Positions 1-4,907 of a stretch of DNA of 6,705 nucleotides are shown piece after piece (within the stretch, counting starts at the first letter, position 1; each line of letters starts with the position of its first letter). A program made the translations under genes and the position numbers. The DNA comes from an uncultured Clostridia bacterium (lineage in GTDB: Bacteria > Bacillota > Clostridia > Oscillospirales > CAG-272): positions 1 through 6,705 of the forward strand of contig CALDMI010000027.1 of NCBI GenBank assembly GCA_937914815.1. The letters run 5' to 3'. Under the pieces are notes generated by a model, which searched no databases, was not told the DNA's origin, and saw only the letters and a program-made list of their open reading frames with translations.

Positions 1-9
1 GAATATCAT
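1..9 (-). CDS. Start of a divergent leftward gene (first 3 codons only)
   Basis: Read on the minus strand, an ATG lies at 9-7, followed by codons for Ile and Phe before the window ends (M-I-F). It is preceded by GGAGG (20-16) with a 6-nt spacer AATAAA, which is an ideal Firmicutes ribosome-binding arrangement. A perfect consensus promoter reading the same way lies 46 bp upstream of the ATG. Nothing can be said about the product. The case rests wholly on start signals. The combination of promoter, Shine-Dalgarno site and ATG in correct order and spacing makes a chance match unlikely, but three codons cannot prove an open frame. Confidence 0.62.
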
Positions 10-15
10 TTTATT

Positions 16-20
16 CCTCC
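16..20 (-). promoter_or_regulatory. Ribosome-binding site of the divergent gene
   Basis: The plus-strand bases CCTCC read as GGAGG on the minus strand, 6 nt ahead of the ATG at 9-7. This site decides the start of the leftward gene. A small GC-rich hairpin (23-39) lies only 2 nt upstream of it in the leader. Confidence 0.62.
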
Positions 21-22
21 GT

Positions 23-39
23 GTGCGGGTGCGCCGCAC
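23..39 (-). other. GC-rich hairpin in the leader of the divergent gene
   Basis: GTGCGG (23-28) and CCGCAC (34-39) form a perfect 6-bp stem around a 5-nt loop. On the minus strand it falls between the predicted transcription start (near 48) and the GGAGG site at 20-16. It could shape access to the ribosome-binding site or stabilise the mRNA 5' end. The inverted repeat is visible in the sequence; the role is inference. Confidence 0.4.
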
Positions 40-54
40 TTACGTACTGTTTAG

Positions 55-83
55 ATTATACAATTCTTTTTGCGCGTTGTCAA
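55..83 (-). promoter_or_regulatory. Consensus sigma-A promoter for the divergent gene
   Basis: On the minus strand TTGACA (83-78) is followed after exactly 17 bp by TATAAT (60-55). Both hexamers match the housekeeping sigma consensus at all six positions. The expected transcription start is near position 48, which gives a leader of about 39 nt before the ATG at 9. A GC-rich dyad is centred on the -35 box. A promoter this close to consensus would be strong and may need repression. Confidence 0.85.
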
Positions 84-89
84 CCGCGC
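72..89. promoter_or_regulatory. Imperfect dyad over the -35 box, candidate operator
   Basis: GCGCG-TTG (72-79), a central T (80), and CAA-C-CGCGC (81-89) form an inverted repeat whose arms match apart from one extra C at 84. It covers the whole -35 hexamer of the divergent promoter (78-83). A repressor bound here would block RNA polymerase. TTG/CAA symmetry is partly built into any TTGACA box, so the meaningful part is the flanking GCGCG/CGCGC. Confidence 0.3.
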
Positions 90-141
90 GCCCCAAAAAT
101 CCCGCGGCACTGTCCTCCTGGGTCAGATGTTCAAATAACGC

Positions 142-170
142 TTGATTTATCGCCGGATGTGATGTATAAT
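142..170 (+). promoter_or_regulatory. Sigma-A promoter of yifB
   Basis: TTGATT (142-147, 4 of 6 consensus) is separated by 17 bp from a perfect TATAAT (165-170). The expected transcription start is near 177, leaving a leader of about 30 nt with a GGAGGA site before the ATG at 207. Its -35 box is 58 bp from that of the leftward promoter, so the two promoters are back to back and do not overlap. The position also argues against any yifB start upstream of about 177. Confidence 0.8.
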
Positions 171-196
171 CAAATCAGACCTTTTGTGACTTTTTC

Positions 197-202
197 GGAG
201 GA
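197..202 (+). promoter_or_regulatory. Ribosome-binding site of yifB
   Basis: GGAGGA lies 4 nt before the ATG at 207. It decides the start among several in-frame candidates, because the reading frame stays open upstream to position 21 but no other start there has a comparable site downstream of the promoter. Confidence 0.8.
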
Positions 203-206
203 CGGT

Positions 207-1751
207 ATGATTTCTACTGTTTATACGGCGGCGGTGCTCGGTATCGACGGATATGAGGTGACCGTCGAGTGCAGCGCGTGGGACAGAATCCCGAAGTTTG
301 AGCTTGTCGGCATGGCGGACACCGCCGTGCGCGAGTCGCAGAACCGGGTGCGCTCCGCGTGTGAAAACTCGGGAATACGCTTCCCGGCGCTCGACATAGT
401 CGTGAACCTCGCGCCCGCGGACACGAAGAAGGCGGGCTCTGCCTTCGACCTCGCCATAATATGCTCGATACTCCAGTGCGACGGCGTAGTTTCCCGTACC
501 GTGGATTTTCGCGGAATATCCATGATGGGCGAGCTTTCGCTCTCCGGCGGCATACGCCCGGTGCGCGGAATACTCCCGATGACCCTATGTGCCCGGGAGC
601 ACGGGCGGCGCGAGGTCTTTGTCCCGCGGGAAAATGCGGAGGAGGCTGCGCTCGTCGACGGGGTGCGCGTTTACGGGGTAGGGAGCCTTCGTGAGCTTAT
701 CCGGCACCTGAACGGCGAGGAGCTTATCCCCCCTACCGTGTATGAAAAAAGCGGGTATCTGTCCTCTCTTCACCGCGGCGCGCCGGACTTTTCGGATGTG
801 CGCGGACAGTATAAGGCAAAGCGCGCGCTTGAGGTCGCGGCGGCGGGTGGGCACAATGTTTTAATGATAGGTCCTCCCGGCACGGGAAAGTCCATGCTTG
901 CAAAGCGGCTGCCCTCAATTTTGCCGGATATGACATTCGAGGAGGCGCTCGAGGTGACGAAAATTCACTCGGTCTCCGGGCTCCTCTCCGGCGGACTCGT
1001 TACCGAGCGTCCGTTCCGCTCCCCGCACCATACGGTGAGTAACGCGGGGCTTGTCGGCGGCGGGTCAAATCCGCGCCCGGGCGAGATTTCATTGGCACAC
1101 CGGGGCGTACTGTTCCTTGATGAGCTCCCGGAATTTTCAAAGCAGGTGACGGAGTCTCTCCGCCAGCCGCTCGAGGACGGGCGCGTCTGCGTCACCCGCG
1201 TGATGTCAAAGGTGACCTATCCCGCCTCCTTTATGCTCGTCTGCGCCATGAACCCCTGCCGCTGCGGCTATTTTGGCGACCCGCGGCACACCTGCACCTG
1301 CACGCCCGCATCTGTGGCAAAGTATCTCGAGCGGGTCAGCGGTCCGCTGCTTGACAGAATAGATATTGAGATAGAGCTCCCGTCGGTCTCCTACAGCGAA
1401 ATATCCGGGGAGAGCGAGGGGGGCGAGCCCTCCGCAAAGATACGCGAGCGGGTGAACCGCGCCCGGGCGTTTTCAAACGAGAGATTGCGCGCCGGGGGAG
1501 ACGATTTAGGGACGCCGAACGCGAAAATGAGCGTCGACATGCTCCACCGCTACTGCACGCCGACGCCGGCGGGGCGGGAGCTGCTCCGCTCCGCGTTTGA
1601 GACCCTCGGACTCTCTGCCCGCGGGCACGACAGAATACTCCGCGTCGCGCGCACGATTGCCGACCTCGCGGGGGCGGAGGTCATAGACGAGGAGCATATT
1701 GCCGAGGCGATAATGTACCGCTCCCTCGATAAAAAGTATTGGAAAAAGTAA
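207..1751 (+). CDS. yifB: YifB/ComM family Mg-chelatase-like AAA+ ATPase
   Basis: This is a complete 514-aa protein, the usual family length of about 500-515. Visible, in order: the N-terminal family opening with LGIDGY and DTAVRES; NLAPAD at 67-72 and GELSLSGG from 108 (ChlI-like domain, roughly 15-140); Walker A GPPGTGKS at 222-229; Walker B LFLDE with D305-E306; a cysteine cluster C346, C351, C353, C363, C365 typical of the family and probably metal-binding; and SGPLLDRID at 378-386. The C-terminal Mg-chelatase domain fills about 400-505. Bacterial ComM is a hexameric helicase that drives branch migration when incoming DNA is integrated during natural transformation. The role of clostridial members is less certain, and they are not metal chelatases. 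The start at 207 is fixed by promoter and ribosome-binding site; extending it to position 21 adds 62 residues foreign to the family. No key residue is missing. It seems monocistronic here, without a dprA or topA neighbour in view. Confidence 0.95.
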   Translation: MISTVYTAAVLGIDGYEVTVECSAWDRIPKFELVGMADTAVRESQNRVRSACENSGIRFPALDIVVNLAPADTKKAGSAFDLAIICSILQCDGVVSRTVDFRGISMMGELSLSGGIRPVRGILPMTLCAREHGRREVFVPRENAEEAALVDGVRVYGVGSLRELIRHLNGEELIPPTVYEKSGYLSSLHRGAPDFSDVRGQYKAKRALEVAAAGGHNVLMIGPPGTGKSMLAKRLPSILPDMTFEEALEVTKIHSVSGLLSGGLVTERPFRSPHHTVSNAGLVGGGSNPRPGEISLAHRGVLFLDELPEFSKQVTESLRQPLEDGRVCVTRVMSKVTYPASFMLVCAMNPCRCGYFGDPRHTCTCTPASVAKYLERVSGPLLDRIDIEIELPSVSYSEISGESEGGEPSAKIRERVNRARAFSNERLRAGGDDLGTPNAKMSVDMLHRYCTPTPAGRELLRSAFETLGLSARGHDRILRVARTIADLAGAEVIDEEHIAEAIMYRSLDKKYWKK

Positions 1752-1786
1752 GCGGAGGGCAGGGGATACGGCGGAATTTTTCGCCC

Positions 1787-1805
1787 GGAGCCTCTCTCGG
1801 CTTTT
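1787..1805 (+). terminator. Weak intrinsic terminator candidate after yifB
   Basis: GGAGCC (1787-1792) can pair with GGCTTT (1799-1804) around a 6-nt TCTCTC loop. Four Watson-Crick pairs and two G-U pairs form, and the arm ends in TTTT (1802-1805). It starts 36 nt after the yifB stop, where a terminator is expected, but the stem is short and the U-tract overlaps it. The stronger dyad at 1812-1859 could act instead or as well. Confidence 0.3.
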
Positions 1806-1811
1806 GTGAAA

Positions 1812-1859
1812 AATGCGGAATTTCATTGTGAAATATCACGAAAAATGAAAATCCGCATT
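1812..1859. repeat. Long imperfect inverted repeat upstream of the surface-gene promoter
   Basis: The 15-nt arm AATGCGGAATTTCAT (1812-1826) pairs with ATGAAAATCCGCATT (1845-1859) with a single mismatch. Inside it is a second small palindrome, GTGA-AATA-TCAC (1828-1839). The right arm ends inside the -35 box of the downstream promoter. On the plus strand no proper U-tract follows, so it is a poor intrinsic terminator in that direction. Read leftward it is followed by TTTTT, but no leftward gene ends here. It could be an mRNA 3' stabilising hairpin for yifB, a terminator of another kind, or a DNA-binding site at about -81 to -34 of the next transcript. Confidence 0.6.
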
Positions 1860-1886
1860 GACTTTACCTCCGTGGGATGTTAAACT
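1858..1886 (+). promoter_or_regulatory. Extended -10 promoter for the secreted-protein operon
   Basis: TTGACT (1858-1863, 5 of 6 consensus) and TAAACT (1881-1886, 4 of 6) are separated by 17 bp, with an extended -10 TG at 1878-1879 compensating for the weaker -10. The predicted start near 1893 leaves a leader of about 215 nt ahead of the 925-aa gene. The -35 box overlaps the last two bases of the dyad at 1812-1859, so a protein bound to that dyad would contact or block polymerase. Confidence 0.65.
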
Positions 1887-1911
1887 GTTATTAGTAGTGG
1901 GAGTATGTACA

Positions 1912-1967
1912 TTTGCACATAACGCCACCTGATTTAGACTATCAATTATTCTTTTTGCACAAAACGA
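1912..1967 (+). repeat. Tandem direct repeat TTTGCACAwAACGmC in the leader
   Basis: TTTGCACATAACGCC begins at 1912 and TTTGCACAAAACGAC at 1954. The first 14 bases of each differ at two positions. They are offset by exactly 42 bp, about four helical turns, so proteins bound to both copies would lie on the same DNA face. Both are downstream of the predicted transcription start, in a position suited to a roadblock repressor. A role is inference. Confidence 0.45.
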
Positions 1968-1975
1968 CAATAGAT

Positions 1976-2012
1976 ATATACCCGCATTGATTTTCGGTCA
2001 GTGCGGGTATAT
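1976..2012 (+). other. 15-bp leader hairpin
   Basis: ATATACCCGCATTGA (1976-1990) pairs with TCAGTGCGGGTATAT (1998-2012) around the 7-nt loop TTTTCGG. All 15 positions pair in RNA, one of them as G-U. The T-poor tail (TATTATAATC) makes it a weak intrinsic terminator, so an attenuator, a stabilising 5' hairpin, or an operator are alternatives. A perfect TATAAT (2016-2021) follows immediately, but without a recognisable -35 box. Confidence 0.6.
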
Positions 2013-2037
2013 TATTATAATCGTAAAGAACTCATCT

Positions 2038-2074
2038 GGCAGCCGCATCCACCGGTATAAGACCCGGGGCTGTC
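2038..2074 (+). other. Possible second leader hairpin
   Basis: GGCAGCC (2038-2044) can pair with GGCTGTC (2068-2074), 7 pairs including one G-U, enclosing a 23-nt loop in which CCGG tracts can pair further. It lies 25 nt before the ribosome-binding site of the 925-aa gene. A stem this size is common by chance in such sequence; I list it because it completes the description of the long leader. Confidence 0.25.
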
Positions 2075-2099
2075 TCGCACCACAGAAATTATCTTTTTT

Positions 2100-2105
2100 G
2101 GAGGT
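2100..2105 (+). promoter_or_regulatory. Ribosome-binding site of the 925-aa secreted protein
   Basis: GGAGGT is preceded by a run of six T and followed 4 nt later by the ATG at 2110. It fixes the start and puts the signal peptide exactly at the N-terminus. Confidence 0.85.
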
Positions 2106-2109
2106 AAAC

Positions 2110-4887
2110 ATGAAAAAGCACAGAAAGCTTCTGACGCTCCTTCTCGTCGCGCTGCTCGCGATGATATGCGCTACCGTCGCGCTCGTCGTCGTGTCGGCAG
2201 AGAGCGATGTGGCGAGTATTACCGACTACACCGTGCTGATTGACAAATACAACGCGGCAGAGACGTTTGCAGACAAAAAACTCGCATTCCGCAATGTCGA
2301 AAAATATAAAGAATCGCACACTCCTGTGCCGCCGGTTCCGGAAGGCGACGAGGGATATAACGAGTATGCGGCTTTCATTGCAAAGCTCGAGGCTTATGAG
2401 GCGGCTGTCGCATTCAGCTTCGACGACGCGGAGGAACTTCTCGATAAATATGACACGTCTGCGGAATATCTCACGAAGAAGATAGCCTATAACGAATTTC
2501 TCCGATATGCGGAAATTCACCGCGCAATTGAGGACGCGGTGGACTACGATACGAGAATAGACGCCTATAACGGAAAACTTGAGGCGGTAAAAGCCGACCA
2601 CGAGCGAGAGCTGCGCGTCGTTATGGAGAAAAATCGTCTGCGCCTCGCGGCAGAGGCTCCGGTATCCGAGTATTCTTACGCGAATCTTACAAAAACAAAC
2701 GATTTCAATGCCGACGGCATAACGCTTAACGAACTGAAGGCTCTGTTTGATGCTGTGCAGAATTCCGGCTCGGGCGTGAGTTACGGTACCCGCGACGATG
2801 GCGGAAACGGCGTCTTCTCCGTAGATTTTGCAGACGAAAAATCGGCAGACTTTTACTTTCAGCCGATGCCGACGGATTCCAAGCTCGGATTTGGGCTCGA
2901 TTTTGACCTGACTACCTACGGGACATTCCCGTGGCTGCTCTTTGAGGTTGCGACAAGCGAGCTTGATGACAACGGACAGCCTAAAGGAAACCGTATCTGG
3001 GTCGACATAATCTCGATAGATTCCGACGGTATAAAGATAGGCGGCGGACCGAGTACACCTGCGGCAAACGGCGCAGAGAACGTGACTATTCCGATAGCCG
3101 AGGGAGAGATGAACCGCATAACGGTTATCTGGAGCAAGACGCGCGAAAACCGCTATCAGAGTTTCAAGGTCTACGTGGATTATGTAGAGGTATATAATGG
3201 AGAGGTCGATTTCGGAAAGAATTTCGTCGGGACCGACGGCATACGCTTCTGCTGCCATAACTCTGCCCGCGACGGAAGAAGTTACGCGATAGACAACTGG
3301 AAATTCTTTGCGGGTACCGCATACAGGGACGACGGTTATATAGAGAGTCTCGATGACGCCGGTCGCCTCGCCCTTTACGTTGATGTCCTGACAGACGGAA
3401 AGCAGATGCCGAGGGACAGAAAGTCGGCAAAACTGTATGTTGACGAGAACCTTCCGCTTTACTACAACGTCGCGACAGGGGAGTATACCGACCTCGCGAC
3501 AGACGAAATAAAGGTCACGGTAGAGAAGTACCTTTCCGATTTTGATGCAGACGGCTTCTGGGAGTCGCTCTATACGTACAACCTTGATACACTTGAAGAA
3601 TATGTGACGGCGGTTGAAAACACCGCGCGTCTCACCTCAAACGCCTCGGGAAGAGCGACGAAGCTCGACAGCTTTGCGGCTTATGTCCGTGATAACGAAT
3701 TTGACACGACGATGCAGAGATATCTTGAACTCGTCACACGATACAACACCCAGCTTTCCTACGTTGAAAACGATACGGCAGCGGGAGAATTTCTCAGTGC
3801 GGTAAAGGCTCTTAAGGGCGCGATAACCTTTGCGAGAAAGACCGAAAAGTATAACTCTGCTGTGGCTCTTCGCGCGCAGTTTACACCGGACGGACTCGCG
3901 GAGGACGCAGAGCTTACAGATGCTCTTGCTTATTATGACAGCTACCCGGATACATATAACCGTGAGCTCTCGCAACATAATTCCGAGCTTTTCATCCACT
4001 ACGCAGAAAGGCTCTCCGAATATCCCGATGCTGCGGCATGGGAGGAAAACTATGAGACGGTGAAAAGATACGTTCTCATGGCGAGAAAGATTATTTTCTC
4101 CGGAATATACGATGCCTCGGTAGACGGCTTCACCGCGGCGCAGAGAAGATACCAGCCGATAGAGGACTATGTTGTCTCGGTCATGCAGGAAGAGCATATC
4201 GAAATGCTCCGGAGTATTGCCGACAGGTATATGACGGCGACCTCTTACGTTGAGAAGAACGGTCTCTGCCTCTATGCAAAGCAGTATCTTGAAGAAAACG
4301 CCTCGACGGTCAACCTCTCCGACAGCCGGATTGTGACGCTGACAGACGTTATCGATGGATTCCGCCGGGAGCTCGCCGCGAGCGAGGAGGAATACCGTGC
4401 AGAACTCGAGCGAAATACGCTTCTCTTCCGCAACACTGTTCTTCAGCTCCGTGCCGCGACGACCTTTGCCGACCTTGAACGGCTCATAACAGAGGGTAAC
4501 GTTTACTATTACGCAATGAACCTCGAGGACGAGGAGGTAGAGCAGATGTCGCGCGAGTTTGAGATTTACCGCGCGGCGTACGAGCAGGGTGTGTATCAGT
4601 CAGAGCTCCTCAGAATGAACTACGAGAAGCTCATGGCGACGCCTCTTACCGATTACAAAACCTTCTGGACCCTTATGTGTGAGTGCCGCGACAGCGCCGC
4701 ATATATAGACGAGACGGCGGCGGGGGCTTCTGATGTTTACACTGCCTTTGTGAATATATACAACAGCTATCTTTCAATGCTTGATACCGTTTCGAAAGAA
4801 TACGGCACGGCGTGTGGCGCGGTTTCTGCGGTACAATCGGTTGCCGGCGTCATCTGCGTGCCGAAAATAGACGGCATCGACCGCTGA
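2110..4887 (+). CDS. Secreted protein with a LamG-like domain between helical repeats
   Basis: I do not recognise this 925-aa protein as a named family. Residues 1-30 are a signal peptide: basic KKHRK, a hydrophobic core from L7, and a probable cut after VSA at 30. Residues 31-195 are acidic and helical, holding two 28-residue repeats (43-70 and 110-137) with shared D-K-Y, K-K, Y and E-x-H positions. Residues about 199-402 resemble a LamG/concanavalin A-like beta-sandwich: alternating strands, W-x-K with KVYVDYVEVYNGE around 353-365, and the closing YAIDNWKFF at 392-400. Residues about 410-890 return to long acidic, tyrosine-rich helices, including a third in-register repeat at 703-730. There is no LPxTG motif, no SLH domain and no second membrane segment, so it is probably released or held by other proteins. 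A sugar-binding, adhesive or scaffold role is inference. Its neighbour 20 bp downstream carries a similar LamG-like domain, so the two probably act together. Confidence 0.85.
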   Translation: MKKHRKLLTLLLVALLAMICATVALVVVSAESDVASITDYTVLIDKYNAAETFADKKLAFRNVEKYKESHTPVPPVPEGDEGYNEYAAFIAKLEAYEAAVAFSFDDAEELLDKYDTSAEYLTKKIAYNEFLRYAEIHRAIEDAVDYDTRIDAYNGKLEAVKADHERELRVVMEKNRLRLAAEAPVSEYSYANLTKTNDFNADGITLNELKALFDAVQNSGSGVSYGTRDDGGNGVFSVDFADEKSADFYFQPMPTDSKLGFGLDFDLTTYGTFPWLLFEVATSELDDNGQPKGNRIWVDIISIDSDGIKIGGGPSTPAANGAENVTIPIAEGEMNRITVIWSKTRENRYQSFKVYVDYVEVYNGEVDFGKNFVGTDGIRFCCHNSARDGRSYAIDNWKFFAGTAYRDDGYIESLDDAGRLALYVDVLTDGKQMPRDRKSAKLYVDENLPLYYNVATGEYTDLATDEIKVTVEKYLSDFDADGFWESLYTYNLDTLEEYVTAVENTARLTSNASGRATKLDSFAAYVRDNEFDTTMQRYLELVTRYNTQLSYVENDTAAGEFLSAVKALKGAITFARKTEKYNSAVALRAQFTPDGLAEDAELTDALAYYDSYPDTYNRELSQHNSELFIHYAERLSEYPDAAAWEENYETVKRYVLMARKIIFSGIYDASVDGFTAAQRRYQPIEDYVVSVMQEEHIEMLRSIADRYMTATSYVEKNGLCLYAKQYLEENASTVNLSDSRIVTLTDVIDGFRRELAASEEEYRAELERNTLLFRNTVLQLRAATTFADLERLITEGNVYYYAMNLEDEEVEQMSREFEIYRAAYEQGVYQSELLRMNYEKLMATPLTDYKTFWTLMCECRDSAAYIDETAAGASDVYTAFVNIYNSYLSMLDTVSKEYGTACGAVSAVQSVAGVICVPKIDGIDR
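2236..2319 (+). repeat. Helical repeat A, residues 43-70 of the 925-aa protein
   Basis: This segment runs from LIDKY (43-47) to ESH (68-70). Aligned without gaps to residues 110-137 it has 10 of 28 identical positions plus conservative ones (I/L, N/D, F/Y, L/I, K/R). The offset between copies is 67 residues. Confidence 0.55.
2437..2520 (+). repeat. Helical repeat B, residues 110-137 of the 925-aa protein
   Basis: This is the partner of residues 43-70. It opens with LLDKY (110-114), has K-K-I-A-Y at 123-127 and ends AEIH (134-137). The D-K-Y, K-K, Y and E-x-H positions match the first copy in register. Confidence 0.55.
4216..4299 (+). repeat. Degenerate helical repeat C, residues 703-730 of the 925-aa protein
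   Basis: IADRY (703-707) to EEN (728-730) aligns without gaps to residues 43-70 at D, Y, A, F/Y, D/E, K, Y and E. It lies after the LamG-like domain, suggesting the domain interrupts one repeat family. A shorter echo, AAxTFAD, occurs at 49-55 and 782-788. Confidence 0.4.
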
Positions 4888-4890
4888 CAG

Positions 4891-4895
4891 GGAGG
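4891..4895 (+). promoter_or_regulatory. Ribosome-binding site of the lyase-like gene, unusually far from its ATG
   Basis: GGAGG lies 3 bp after the upstream stop codon and 12 nt before the ATG at 4908, longer than the usual 5-9 nt. A weaker GGGA at 4900-4903 is closer. The signal peptide starting exactly at 4908 supports that start. Translational coupling to the upstream gene may help initiation. Confidence 0.6.
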
Positions 4896-4907
4896 ACACG
4901 GGATATA

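Noticed and set aside
52..111. Minus-strand mini-gene: GTG near 111 after GGAGGAC, about 19 codons to a TAA
   Set aside because: It overlaps the consensus promoter of the leftward gene and would need transcription from further upstream, where I see no leftward promoter. Probably a chance match.
21..206. N-terminal extension of yifB from a GTG at 21
   Set aside because: It would begin upstream of the gene's own promoter (142-170), has no ribosome-binding site, and adds 62 residues that do not resemble the family. The start at 207 has a GGAGGA site and gives the usual family length.
346..1316. The cysteine cluster of YifB as a novel zinc insertion
   Set aside because: NPC-x-CG ... C-x-C between Walker B and the SGPLLDRID motif is a normal family feature, so it is annotation, not novelty.
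1905..1912. ATGTACAT palindrome in the leader
   Set aside because: An 8-bp perfect palindrome is expected by chance at this scale and nothing else supports it as a site.
2016..2021. Perfect TATAAT as a second promoter for the surface operon
   Set aside because: There is no acceptable -35 box at 15-18 bp and no extended -10 TG. AT-rich sequence after the hairpin explains it. Kept only as an alternative within the leader finding.
1987..2109. Upstream start for the 925-aa gene from a TTG at 1987
   Set aside because: The added 41 residues lie over the leader hairpin and would bury the signal peptide. The ATG at 2110 has an ideal ribosome-binding site.
1752..2109. tRNA, small RNA gene or mobile-element end in the intergenic gap
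   Set aside because: No cloverleaf, no TTCGA-type arm in context, no terminal inverted repeats flanked by target duplications. The inverted repeats present are explained as hairpins or dyads.
2089..3258. 389-codon open frame on the minus strand
   Set aside because: It is antisense to a gene with clear signals, has no ribosome-binding site or promoter, and its translation is cysteine- and arginine-rich noise. It follows from codon bias on the plus strand.
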